Assembly: GCF_040655735.1 (NCBI RefSeq)
Contig: NZ_JBFAKK010000016.1
Location: 62,001-126,000, forward strand
Source of the DNA: Phytomonospora sp040655735
Lineage (GTDB): Bacteria; Actinomycetota; Actinomycetes; Mycobacteriales; Micromonosporaceae
Reading direction: 5' to 3'
Length of the DNA stretch: 64,000 nucleotides
The position numbers and the translations under genes were made by a program. Positions 24,918 to 33,174 of the stretch are shown here, piece by piece (positions within the stretch are counted from its first letter, which is position 1; each line of letters starts with the position of its first letter). Below the pieces are notes generated by a model that was not told the DNA's origin, made no database searches, and was given only the letters and a program-made list of their open reading frames with translations.

Positions 24918-25973
24918 ATGGCCTGGAAGCGTCGTGGCGAGCGCAAGCGCGGCTCCCGGAGCCCGCTGTGGGCCAAGTTCCTCGTCGGCCTCGGCGTGCT
25001 CCTGATGGCCGCCTCCGGCGGGGCGGTGGTCTACGCGCGCATGCTGACCGAGACGGTCAACGACTCCGTCGTCGAGGAGGACCTGCTCGGTGAGACCGCC
25101 GTGCAGCAGGGCGTCGACTACGTCGCCACGAACGGTCCGCTCAACTTCCTGATGATCGGCACCGACTCGCGCGACGCCAAGGACGTCGACGCCGAGGCGC
25201 GCACCGACACCATCATGGTCCTGCACATCCCCAAGGGCCTGGACAAGGCCTATCTGATCTCCATCCCGCGTGACCTGTGGGTCGACATCCCGCGCTGCTG
25301 GGACGGCGAGACGGCCTGCGAGGAGCGCGTCAACGCCGCCTACGTCTTCGGCGGCGACAGCCGGGCCAAGCGCTTCAAGCTGCTCGCCGAGACCGTCAGC
25401 GGCTTCACCGGCCTGAAGTTCGACGGCGCGGCGATCATCAACTTCAACAGCTTCAAGGAGGTCGTCGAACTCGTCGGCGGCGTCGAGCTGTGCCTTGAGG
25501 AGACGATCACCTCGATCCACAGCTACAAGACCTTCAAGAAGGGCTGCAAGGAGTACAAGGCCAAGGACGCCCTCGACATCGTCCGGCAGCGCAAGATGTA
25601 CGCCGACGGCGACTTCGCGCGGCAGCGGATGCAGCAGCGTTTCGTCAAGGCCCTCCTGGAGCGGGCCGAGGAGCAGGGCTACCTGTCCGACCCCACGAAG
25701 ATCGGCACGCTGATCGAGAAGGTCGGGGCGACGCTGACCGTCCAGTGCCCGGTGGGGATGCGCCCTACCGACGTCGCCTACACCCTGCGCGGCATCAAGC
25801 CCGAGGCGATGACGATGGTGAAGGTCCCGACCGTCCCGGAGACGATCGGCGGCGCGGAGGTCCTGCGGGCCATGGACACCGCCGACGACCTCTGGAAGGC
25901 CGTCGCCGACGACTCCCTCGAACCCTTCCTGGCCGAGCACTCCGACCTGGTGAACAAGGACGTGAAGAAGTAG
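24918..25973 (+). CDS. LytR-CpsA-Psr (LCP) family cell-wall ligase
   Basis: This has 351 residues: a basic N-terminus, one membrane anchor at about residues 20-42, then an extracellular LCP domain (LNFLMIGTDSRD, ARTDTIMVLHIP, YLISIPRDLWVDIP, and a C-terminal VRQRKMYADGDFARQRMQQRFV with the pocket arginines). LCP enzymes move polyprenyl-linked glycopolymers such as arabinogalactan or teichoic acids onto peptidoglycan. A Cys pair in the CWDGETACEE loop may form a disulfide. Confidence 0.92.
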   Translation: MAWKRRGERKRGSRSPLWAKFLVGLGVLLMAASGGAVVYARMLTETVNDSVVEEDLLGETAVQQGVDYVATNGPLNFLMIGTDSRDAKDVDAEARTDTIMVLHIPKGLDKAYLISIPRDLWVDIPRCWDGETACEERVNAAYVFGGDSRAKRFKLLAETVSGFTGLKFDGAAIINFNSFKEVVELVGGVELCLEETITSIHSYKTFKKGCKEYKAKDALDIVRQRKMYADGDFARQRMQQRFVKALLERAEEQGYLSDPTKIGTLIEKVGATLTVQCPVGMRPTDVAYTLRGIKPEAMTMVKVPTVPETIGGAEVLRAMDTADDLWKAVADDSLEPFLAEHSDLVNKDVKK

Positions 25974-26063
25974 CCGGCGGCCCTTCCCGGTGACCTTCGG
26001 CACAGCCCTCCCGACGGCCTCGCAGCATGCGTCCCCGGGACCTGCGCGAGCGCCGTCGGTAAG

Positions 26064-26092
26064 TTGCCGACACCCCTTACGCCCCGTACGTT
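26064..26092 (+). promoter_or_regulatory. Candidate promoter of rarD-like gene
   Basis: TTGCCG (26064-26069) and TACGTT (26087-26092) are separated by 17 bp. The -10 box ends 6 bp before the GTG start, which predicts a leaderless transcript. No ribosome site is seen in between. Confidence 0.5.
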
Positions 26093-26098
26093 TGCGCC

Positions 26099-27064
26099 GT
26101 GAACGACTCCCGCCGCGGCTATGTGTTCGCCTTCGCGGCCTACGGCCTGTGGGGCCTTGTGCCCCTGTACTGGAAGCTCCTGCGACCGGCGGGCGCCGTC
26201 GAGATCCTCGGCCACCGCATCCTCTGGTCGGTGGTCTTCACCGGCCTGGTGCTGCTCGCCATGCACTGGCGGGCCGGCCGTCGCGACCCGCTCAACGGCC
26301 CGGGCGCGCTGGTGACCCTGCTGCGCGACCGGCGCAAACTCTTCGGCGTCGCGGTCGCCGCGACCGTCATCACGGTCAACTGGGGCGTCTACATCTACGG
26401 CGTCAACGCCGACCGGGTCGTGGAGACCTCGCTGGGCTACTTCATCAACCCGCTGGTCTCGGTCGCGCTCGGCGTGCTGCTGTTCCGCGAGCGCCTGCGC
26501 TCCTGGCAGTGGGCCGCCGTGGCCGTCGGCGCGCTGGCCGTCGGCGTCCTCACCGTCGCCTACGGGCAACCGCCGTGGATCGCGCTGATCCTGGCGTTCA
26601 GCTTCGCCGCCTACGGCGCGGTGAAGAAGCGGCTGGGTCTGCCGCCGGCCGAGAGCCTGTTCGTGGAGTCGGCGTTCATGGCGCTGCCCGCGCTGGGCTT
26701 CGTCGTGTGGCTGGAGGCGGCCGGGCAGGGGACCTTCGCGTCGATCTCGGTGGCGCAGGCCCTGTTGCTGGCCGGTGCGGGCGTCGTCACGGCGGTGCCG
26801 CTGCTGTTCTTCGGCGCGGCGGCCAACCGGCTCCCGCTGTCGGTGATGGGCATGATCCAGTACGTCGGGCCGGTGCTCCAGTTCGTCTTCGGGGTCACCG
26901 TCTTCGGCGAGGAGATGCCGCCGGCCAGGTGGATCGGCTTCGGCCTGGTGTGGGCGGCGCTGGTGCTGTTCAGCTTCGACGGGTTGCGGCGCTCGCGTCA
27001 GACCCGGCTGGCCGGGCGCGCGGCGCCCGAGGCGCTGCCGGTCACAGCTCCCGTATCTCGGTGA
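26099..27064 (+). CDS. rarD: RarD-type EamA transporter
   Basis: This 321-residue ten-helix protein matches RarD: RGYVFAFAAYGLWGLVPLYWKLL at the start, ILGHRILWSVVFTG, NWGVYIYGVNADRVVETSLGYFINPL, and a C-terminal AANRLPLSVMGMIQYVGPVLQF. RarD proteins are drug/metabolite transporters first noted for chloramphenicol sensitivity; the substrate is unknown. It starts at a GTG directly behind a promoter-like sequence. The end overlaps the convergent VOC gene by 23 bp. Confidence 0.9.
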   Translation: MNDSRRGYVFAFAAYGLWGLVPLYWKLLRPAGAVEILGHRILWSVVFTGLVLLAMHWRAGRRDPLNGPGALVTLLRDRRKLFGVAVAATVITVNWGVYIYGVNADRVVETSLGYFINPLVSVALGVLLFRERLRSWQWAAVAVGALAVGVLTVAYGQPPWIALILAFSFAAYGAVKKRLGLPPAESLFVESAFMALPALGFVVWLEAAGQGTFASISVAQALLLAGAGVVTAVPLLFFGAAANRLPLSVMGMIQYVGPVLQFVFGVTVFGEEMPPARWIGFGLVWAALVLFSFDGLRRSRQTRLAGRAAPEALPVTAPVSR

Positions 27065-28034
27065 TGGCCAGGCCGTGCCCGTCGGGGTCGGTGAAGGACG
27101 CGGCCACGACCTCGTAGGTCCCACCGGTGATCGCCGCTCGCGGACCGTGGCTGAACACCACCCCCCGGTCCTGTAGTTGCAGGTAGGCGTTGTCCACATC
27201 GGACACTTCGAGGGCCAGGTGCATCAGCGGGCTGTGCCGCTCGGGGGTGTCGTCGCGACGGCGGACCAGCAGCACCCGCCCGAACCCGGCCTCCAGCAGG
27301 ACGGCCTCCGAGGAGCGGTCCAGCTCGACCAGCCCGAGCAGACCGGTGTAGAACTCCACCGAACGCTCGATGTCGGCCACCACCAGCGTCGCGGCCACGT
27401 CGCGCACCGAGGCGGCCGGCAGGAAGGTCTCCTCGCTGACGAAGGCGCGCGAGTCGTCGAGCGGACCGCCGAGTTCCTCGACGTGCCCGGCCGCGGTGTA
27501 GCGGTCGTTGCGGTCCTCCGGCTGCGGCTTGGGATCCCAGGCCGGCTGACGCTGCTTGGGCACCGCCGGGGCGGGCGCCTCCGCGCGTTCGGCCGGCTCG
27601 GCGACCACGACCTCCTCGGCCACCTCGGCCTCGCGGGACGGCGGTTCCAGGTCGGGCTCGCGTTCGAGCTCCTCCTCGTCGTCGGCGAAGCTCGCCTCAA
27701 GGTCGTCGATGGACGCCAGCCCGTCCTCGGCCGACTCCTCCTCTTCCTCGTCGTCGCGCTCGGTGCTGCGGAACTCGGCGACGAACTCCTCCACCGGGTT
27801 GGGCGGATTGCGCGGCTCGTCACGCGGTGTGCGGCGCAGCTTGTTGCGGATCCGCTCCTGCGTCAGCAGCGCCACACCCCCGCCGAAGAGCACGAAGGCG
27901 AACAGGAAGATGGTCAGGTTGCGGCTGCCCGCCGCCACCGCCGTGGTGAAGAGGGCGAGAAGGATTAAGAGGCCGGCGCCCAGCAGGCGCCCGGACATGG
28001 GCCGCCGAGCGGGCCGCCGCTGCCGTACCGCCAT
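27042..28034 (-). CDS. Membrane-anchored VOC (glyoxalase-like) protein
   Basis: I chose the ATG at 28034 because GGGAGG lies just before it (330 residues). Two membrane helices at about residues 15-55 are followed by a cytoplasmic, very acidic stretch of about 120 residues (many Glu/Asp runs such as ERDDEEEEESAED). The C-terminal 115 residues are a VOC/glyoxalase domain (AATLVVADIERSVEFYTGLLGL and SFTDPDGHGLAITEI). VOC enzymes bind a metal and act on small molecules or sequester drugs. Tethering one to the membrane through an acidic linker is unusual. Whether the metal ligands are complete needs a structural alignment. Confidence 0.78.
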   Translation of the reverse strand: MAVRQRRPARRPMSGRLLGAGLLILLALFTTAVAAGSRNLTIFLFAFVLFGGGVALLTQERIRNKLRRTPRDEPRNPPNPVEEFVAEFRSTERDDEEEEESAEDGLASIDDLEASFADDEEELEREPDLEPPSREAEVAEEVVVAEPAERAEAPAPAVPKQRQPAWDPKPQPEDRNDRYTAAGHVEELGGPLDDSRAFVSEETFLPAASVRDVAATLVVADIERSVEFYTGLLGLVELDRSSEAVLLEAGFGRVLLVRRRDDTPERHSPLMHLALEVSDVDNAYLQLQDRGVVFSHGPRAAITGGTYEVVAASFTDPDGHGLAITEIREL

Positions 28035-28270
28035 GATCCCTCCCTTGTGGACGCCCGGGTCCGGGTCCACGCGCAGCTTAGATGGCGCGGCGGGCCGGGG
28101 GCAACCGGCGCGTCACCCACGGCGAGGCGCCGAAAAAACGTGACCCGGCTCTCACCCGAACCTCTCACCGCAGCTACCCGCCGCCCTGCCCGACCACGGC
28201 CACGCCGACGCCGTCCCTCCGGTTAAGCTGGCCGCCCACGGTCAACCGAAGCCACAAGGAGGCCACTTCC

Positions 28271-28675
28271 GTGTCCCAGCAGACCCTGGTCCTTATCAAG
28301 CCCGACGCGGTCGCCCGCGGCCTCGTCGGCGAGGTGCTCGGCCGGCTGGAGCGCAAGGGCCTGCGCATCGAGGCGATGCGCCTGCGAACCATGGACGCCG
28401 CGCTCGCCGACGCCCACTACGCCGAGCACGTCGAGAAGCCGTTCTATCCGCCGCTGAAGGAGTTCATGACCAGCGGCCCGCTCGTCTCGCTCATCGTCTC
28501 GGGCGACGAGGCCATCACCGTGGTGCGCGCGCTGGCCGGCTCGACCGACGGTCGCGCGGCGGTCCCGGGCACGATCCGCGGCGACCTCTCGCTGTCGAAC
28601 CGGGAGAACCTGATCCACGCCTCCGACTCGCCGGAGTCGGCCAAGCGCGAGATCGCGCTGTGGTTCGAGGCCTGA
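28271..28675 (+). CDS. ndk: Nucleoside diphosphate kinase
   Basis: This 134-residue protein starts at GTG 28271. It has the NDK pattern: TLVLIKPDAVARGLVGEVL at the start, HYAEHVEKPFYPPLKEFM, and the active-site His116 in RENLIHASDS, which carries the phosphate between NTP and NDP. It is normal in length and in all motifs. A candidate GGAGG lies upstream. It ends 7 bp before the convergent DUF1023 gene stop. Confidence 0.97.
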   Translation: MSQQTLVLIKPDAVARGLVGEVLGRLERKGLRIEAMRLRTMDAALADAHYAEHVEKPFYPPLKEFMTSGPLVSLIVSGDEAITVVRALAGSTDGRAAVPGTIRGDLSLSNRENLIHASDSPESAKREIALWFEA

Positions 28676-28682
28676 GCCGCCG

Positions 28683-30272
28683 TCAGGTGGTGTCCCCCGG
28701 AGCGGTCACCTCGTCGTGGCGCCCGGTGATGATCCGGGCGATGTTGTCGCGCGAGACCTGCGTGCTCCAGTAGTCGGAGTGCCCGCCGTCGCCGCTGTCG
28801 AAGACGCGGGAGCCGAAGCGGGACGTCTCCGGCGTGGTGCCGTGGACGGGCAGGTCGCCCACCCAGTCGCCGCCGGCGTTGGTCGCCCACACCTTCGGCC
28901 CGCCCCGGTAGTCCCCGGCGTCGCCGCCCAGCCCTTGGCCGCCGCCGGGGCTGGCGACGTGCACGAGGTTGTCGATCTTCGTGTCGTACCGGTCGGCGGT
29001 GTGCCCGACGGTCGAACCGCCGTAGCTGTGTCCCAGTAGCGTGTTGTTCGACCGGCCGCCGTCGTGGGTGTCGCGCAGGCCGGTCTGGAAGTTCGCCAGA
29101 TCCTCGGCGCCGCTGCGGAAGTGACCCGGCTGGTTCGCCGCGGCGAGGTCGTCGGGGGCGTCATAGCCCAGCCAGAGGATCGACGAGGTCTTCTTGCCGG
29201 GGTCGAGGGCGGCCGCGTCGGTCTGCATGATCGCGGTCCGGTCGATGTCGCTGCCGTCGTCGCCGATGTTGCCGAGGTCGGTGGTGGTCCCCGGCACGTA
29301 GGTCACGATGTTGTCGGCCTTGTCCGGATCGCCGACCGCGACGATCGCCTTCCCGTCGCCGGTGGGGTCGATCTTGAGCAGGAAGGTCTTCTCACCACCG
29401 CGCGCGTCGACCTCGTCGAGCCTGTTCTCCAGCTTGTCGAGGACCGCGCGCTCCCCGAGCAGCTCCCGCCGCTCCTCGGCGAGCGCGTCCTCGTCGAGGC
29501 CGGGCCGGTTGTTCGCCAGTTCCCCGTCGATCTGCCGGACCCGGTCGTCGATGGCCTGCCGGCGGTCGTCGAGCTTGAGCCGGTTGGCGTCGTCGCGGTC
29601 CTTGGCGGGCACGCCGTCGAGGTCGCCGATCCTCTCCGGGTACTCGTTCTTCAGCGCCTCGCGTTCGGCCGGGGTGAGGCTCTTCCACCAGGCGTTGACC
29701 TCGGCGGGGGTGTCGACGTCGGCGCCGGGCAGTTTGCGGGCCAGGTCGGCGTCGCTCAGGCTCGGCGCGTCGGGCATGCCGACCGAGGCGAGTTTTTCCT
29801 TGGCGCGGCTGTCGGCCTCGTTGGCGACCTTCAGCGCTTCGGCGATCTTGGCGGCGACGGCCTCGGTGCCCTTGGCGATCGAGGCCATCCACCCGTCGGA
29901 CTTGCGCGCCTCGGGCGGGGGATCGGCGACGACCGAGCCGTCGGAGCGGATCACGGCGGGAACGGACGCGGCCATCTCGTGGGCCTGGTCGAGCAGTTTC
30001 TTGGCGTGCACGACGCCGGCGGCGAGTTCGGTGAGCGCGTTGCCGACGGCCTCGTAGGCCGAGGTCGCCTGCTCGTAGTCGCGCTGGTGGCCGGCGAAGG
30101 CGGTCTGGGCCTCGGCGGCGTCTTGGCCCTGCCACAGTCCGGGCAGCTTCCTGCGCTGCGCCCGGACGTCCTCGGCGAAGCTGTCGAGGTCGCGCGAGAT
30201 CGAGGCCGCCTTGCTGCCGGCGCCTTCGAGCCGGGCCGGATCGGCGGCCCTGAGCTGTCGGTAGTCCACCAT
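28683..30272 (-). CDS. DUF1023-type alpha/beta hydrolase with WXG-like N-terminus (putative T7SS substrate)
   Basis: This protein has 529 residues. The first 100 form a helical hairpin of WXG100 type, with LWQGQDAAEAQTAF placing the Trp turn near residue 47. A charged coiled-coil region at about 150-290 follows. The C-terminal 230 residues are a DUF1023 alpha/beta hydrolase with nucleophile elbow GHSYGGS and VTYVPGTTTDL. Such fusions in actinobacteria are thought to be exported by ESX systems. The gene follows a small WXG-like gene by 9 bp. That pair has the same upstream GGGACAGCGGG promoter element as the T7SS genes 20-26 kb away, which links it to them. The hydrolase substrate is unknown. 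Confidence 0.82.
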   Translation of the reverse strand: MVDYRQLRAADPARLEGAGSKAASISRDLDSFAEDVRAQRRKLPGLWQGQDAAEAQTAFAGHQRDYEQATSAYEAVGNALTELAAGVVHAKKLLDQAHEMAASVPAVIRSDGSVVADPPPEARKSDGWMASIAKGTEAVAAKIAEALKVANEADSRAKEKLASVGMPDAPSLSDADLARKLPGADVDTPAEVNAWWKSLTPAEREALKNEYPERIGDLDGVPAKDRDDANRLKLDDRRQAIDDRVRQIDGELANNRPGLDEDALAEERRELLGERAVLDKLENRLDEVDARGGEKTFLLKIDPTGDGKAIVAVGDPDKADNIVTYVPGTTTDLGNIGDDGSDIDRTAIMQTDAAALDPGKKTSSILWLGYDAPDDLAAANQPGHFRSGAEDLANFQTGLRDTHDGGRSNNTLLGHSYGGSTVGHTADRYDTKIDNLVHVASPGGGQGLGGDAGDYRGGPKVWATNAGGDWVGDLPVHGTTPETSRFGSRVFDSGDGGHSDYWSTQVSRDNIARIITGRHDEVTAPGDTT

Positions 30273-30281
30273 GGACGCCTC

Positions 30282-30599
30282 CTAGACGGGGGAGGCGTCG
30301 CCGAGCGCCTCGCGGGTCTTGGCGAGTTCGCCGCGTACGTACAGGTCGGTGCGCTCGTGGTCGTCGGCGGCTGCGGCCAGCGCGGCGGCCGACTTGACGG
30401 TGTTGTCGCCCACGGCGGTGGACTGCCGGTGCAGCTTCTCGGCGACGTCCCGGAAGGCGTCGACGGCGGTGAAGCCCTCGTTGCCCTCGGCGGCGGCGTC
30501 GAGGCCGCTCCTGGCGCGGTCGAGGAACTCCCGGACCTCCTCGCCGACCGCGCCGACCTTGCGCGCGCAGTCGCGGACCTCGGCGTAGCGGATCTCCAC
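30282..30599 (-). CDS. Small WXG-like (DUF2580/EspC-type) protein
   Basis: This 105-residue, fully helical protein has no signal peptide. Its heptad-like pattern (EVRDCARKVGAVGEEVREFLDRARSG) and length suit the DUF2580/EspC-like T7SS target group, although the classical W-x-G turn is absent. It probably forms a heterodimer with the N-terminal hairpin of the DUF1023 hydrolase encoded 9 bp downstream. The shared promoter element at 30626-30659 puts both genes in the presumed T7SS regulon. Confidence 0.65.
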   Translation of the reverse strand: MEIRYAEVRDCARKVGAVGEEVREFLDRARSGLDAAAEGNEGFTAVDAFRDVAEKLHRQSTAVGDNTVKSAAALAAAADDHERTDLYVRGELAKTREALGDASPV

Positions 30600-30625
30600 G
30601 GTGCCGCTCCTCTCCTCGCGACCGC

Positions 30626-30659
30626 AGCCTAACGAAGAGAGGAGCCTTCCCGCTGTCCC
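30626..30659 (-). promoter_or_regulatory. T7SS-type promoter element before the WXG/DUF1023 pair
   Basis: On the reverse strand GGGACAGCGGGAAGG (30659-30645) is followed by TAGGCT (30631-30626), 28 bp from first G to first T. The same arrangement precedes eccD, and close versions precede mycP and the WXG100 pair. Confidence 0.65.
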
Positions 30660-30663
30660 GCGA

Positions 30664-32790
30664 TCAGTCCCCGCGCACCAGCCCGAGCACGTTCGCCACG
30701 ATCTTGTGGCCCGAGCGGCCCGTCGCGGTGAGGATCGACTCGGGGTGGAACTGCACGGCGTAGCGCCGGCGCTCGTGGTCCTCGATGGCCATGACGACGT
30801 CGTCGGTCATCGCCGTCGCGGTGAAGCCGCCGCGCACTTGGTCGGCCTTGGCGTGCAGCGAGTGGTAGCGGGCGGCGGTGAACTCGTCGGGCAGACCGGC
30901 CAGCAGCCTGCCGCCGAGGACCTTCACCACACCGGGCTTGCCGTGCACCGGTTCGGGCAGCAGGGCGAGCGACCCTCCACTGTGCTCGATCATCGCCTGG
31001 AGCCCGAGACACACGCCGAAGTGCGGCAGGCCGCGGGCGTCCAGTTCGGACAGCAGGCCGGCGCAGTCGAAGTCCTTCGGCCGGCCCGGGCCGGGGGACA
31101 GGACGACCAGGTCGGGTCGCAGTTCGTCGAGCATCGACGGCGGGAAGCCGTAGCGCAGCGTGGTGACCTCGGCGGCGTGCTGGCGGAAGTAGTCGGCGAG
31201 GGTGTTGACGAAGGAGTCCTGGTGATCGACGAGCAGGACCTTCCGCCCGGCGCCGGCGGGCTCGACGACCGTCACCGGGGCCGACTTCTCCGCCGGGGTG
31301 CCCACCGACTCCAGCAGAGCGCGGGCCTTGAGGTGCGTCTCGCGCTCCTCGGACTCGGGGTCGGAGTCGTAGAGCAGCGTCGCGCCGGCCCGCACCGTCG
31401 CCAGACCGTCGCGGATCTGCGCGGTCCGCAGGGTCAGGCCGGTGTTGGCCGTCCCGTCGAAGCCCAGATACCCCACCGCGCCGCCGTACCAGCGCCTCGG
31501 CGTCGCCTCGTGCTCCTCGATGAACTGCATCGCCCACGTCTTCGGCGCGCCGGTGACCGTCACCGCCCACGTGTGGGTCAAGAAGGCGTCGAGCGCGTCG
31601 AACTCCGGCCGCAGCGTCCCCTCGACATGGTCGACGGTGTGGATCAGCCGCGAGTACATCTCGATCTGGCGCCGCCCGATCACCCGCACACTGCCCGGCA
31701 CGCACACGCGCGACTTGTCGTTGCGGTCGACGTCGGTGCACATCGTCAGCTCCGACTCCTCCTTCGCCGAACCGATCAGCTCGGCGATCCGCACGGCGTC
31801 TTCGAGGGGGTCGGCGCCGCGCCGGATCGTTCCCGCGATCGGGCAGGTCTCCACCCGGCGCTTGCCGGGCTCCCCGCTGACCCGCACGTACATCTCCGGC
31901 GAGGCGCCCACCAGGTACTCGCCCTCGCCGAGGTTGAAGAAGAACTCGTAGGGGGCGGGATTGGCCGCCGTCAGCCGCTCGTAGAAGGCCGCCGGGGAGT
32001 CGCAGGCGGCGTGCATCGTGTGGCTCGGGGTCACCTCGAACAGGTCGCCCTGGAAGAAGCGGTCGCGTGCTTTGCGGACGACCTCGGCGTAGACGCCGGG
32101 CGTCGGCGCGGGCGGGATCACGGCGGCAGCGGTGTACGGGGTCGCCTCGGCGGTGCGGGCAAGGCCGACGGTCGACTCGCCGTCGACCTCGAACTCGTAG
32201 CGGTGGACGTGGGCGCGCTCGCGCTTGCGGTCGACGACGTAGATCTCGTCGGGCAGGTGGAGGACGAGGTCGCGGTCGCCGGGCGTGCGGTCGAGGACGG
32301 TCCGGATCGGCTCGAACTGGAAGGACAGGTCGTAGCCGAAGGCGCCGTAGAAGCCGAGGTGGGGATCGGTTCCGCCCATCGCGGCCATCATCGCGCGCAG
32401 GGCGGTGAAGACCGTCGGGCGCCGGGTGCGCAGCTCCTCGCTGACGACCTCGTCGGTGTCGGGGACGTGAACGGTGAGGTGCTCCGGCTCGTCGGCGACG
32501 ACCTGCCCGCAGGGCAGGACCGCCCGGCGCAGCAAGGGGAGCACGACCAGCCCGCGCGCGTTGAGCGCCCGGACGGTCAGCGTGCGCCCGCGCGCGACGA
32601 CCTCGACGCAGGGGTTGAGATAGGCCAGGTTCCAGCGGCTGTAGCGGCCGGGATACTCCATCCCCGAACTCAGCACGCCGCCACGGCCGTTCTCCACGGC
32701 CGCCACGATCTCCGGGAGCCCGTCGGGGTCGAACTCCTCGGTTCGCCTCAGCACGCGCGCGCCACCGGCGGTCAACTCTTCACTCGTCAT
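30664..32790 (-). CDS. trpE: Fused anthranilate synthase TrpE-TrpG
   Basis: This has 708 residues from the ATG at 32790. The N-terminal 500 residues are the chorismate-binding TrpE part, with CPIAGTIRRGADPLED, ELTMCTDVDRNDKSRVC and TVTGAPK. The C-terminal 190 are the TrpG glutaminase with the nucleophile cysteine in GVCLGLQ and a His/Glu pair in FHPES. It makes anthranilate from chorismate and glutamine, the first step of tryptophan synthesis. The PIAGT motif favours TrpE over PabB. The upstream leader peptide with tandem Trp codons and a terminator hairpin supports the tryptophan assignment. A role in a secondary-metabolite pathway remains possible for such fused forms. Confidence 0.92.
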   Translation of the reverse strand: MTSEELTAGGARVLRRTEEFDPDGLPEIVAAVENGRGGVLSSGMEYPGRYSRWNLAYLNPCVEVVARGRTLTVRALNARGLVVLPLLRRAVLPCGQVVADEPEHLTVHVPDTDEVVSEELRTRRPTVFTALRAMMAAMGGTDPHLGFYGAFGYDLSFQFEPIRTVLDRTPGDRDLVLHLPDEIYVVDRKRERAHVHRYEFEVDGESTVGLARTAEATPYTAAAVIPPAPTPGVYAEVVRKARDRFFQGDLFEVTPSHTMHAACDSPAAFYERLTAANPAPYEFFFNLGEGEYLVGASPEMYVRVSGEPGKRRVETCPIAGTIRRGADPLEDAVRIAELIGSAKEESELTMCTDVDRNDKSRVCVPGSVRVIGRRQIEMYSRLIHTVDHVEGTLRPEFDALDAFLTHTWAVTVTGAPKTWAMQFIEEHEATPRRWYGGAVGYLGFDGTANTGLTLRTAQIRDGLATVRAGATLLYDSDPESEERETHLKARALLESVGTPAEKSAPVTVVEPAGAGRKVLLVDHQDSFVNTLADYFRQHAAEVTTLRYGFPPSMLDELRPDLVVLSPGPGRPKDFDCAGLLSELDARGLPHFGVCLGLQAMIEHSGGSLALLPEPVHGKPGVVKVLGGRLLAGLPDEFTAARYHSLHAKADQVRGGFTATAMTDDVVMAIEDHERRRYAVQFHPESILTATGRSGHKIVANVLGLVRGD

Positions 32791-32850
32791 GCCACTGCCC
32801 TCGGTTAGCTCGTCACCAGCTTGAAAAACCGCCGGAGAGCCCGGGCCGCC

Positions 32851-32887
32851 CAATGAAGAAGCGACCGCCCATCACCCCGGCGGTCGC
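32851..32887 (-). terminator. Attenuator hairpin of the trp leader
   Basis: On the reverse strand GCGACCGCC and GGCGGTCGC form a perfect 9-bp stem with a 9-base loop, followed by TTCTTCATTG. It lies between the leader peptide and the trpE start, where a transcription attenuator belongs. Confidence 0.75.
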
Positions 32888-32918
32888 GTACGACTACATG
32901 CGAAATCCACGCCGCCTG

Positions 32919-32957
32919 TCAGCGGCGCCACCAGCATCGATGGGTCTCGGGTCGCAT
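32919..32957 (-). CDS. Trp leader peptide (attenuator)
   Basis: A 12-codon frame, MRPETHRCWWRR, contains two adjacent Trp codons (32928-32933) and ends 32 bp before the attenuator hairpin. A GC-rich stretch after the Trp codons can pair alternatively with the following GGCGGCG, as expected for an anti-terminator. When charged tRNA-Trp is scarce, ribosomes would stall at the Trp pair and allow read-through into trpE. Confidence 0.7.
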   Translation of the reverse strand: MRPETHRCWWRR

Positions 32958-33174
32958 GGCGGCGACTTTAGCACGGACCGCTCGGACGCGTGATGGCGAG
33001 GTGTCTCATCCCGATAACGGACATATGACGATACGGTCTCGACCTTTTGGGCCCTCGCGCATCCACGGCAATCTATGCCACCGTATGGTCACCGCGGCGA
33101 CGCGCCGCGCCAACACCGGGTGCACTCCGTGATCGAAGCCGATCATCGAGTGCTCGGCCATCGAAGGAGCGTCC

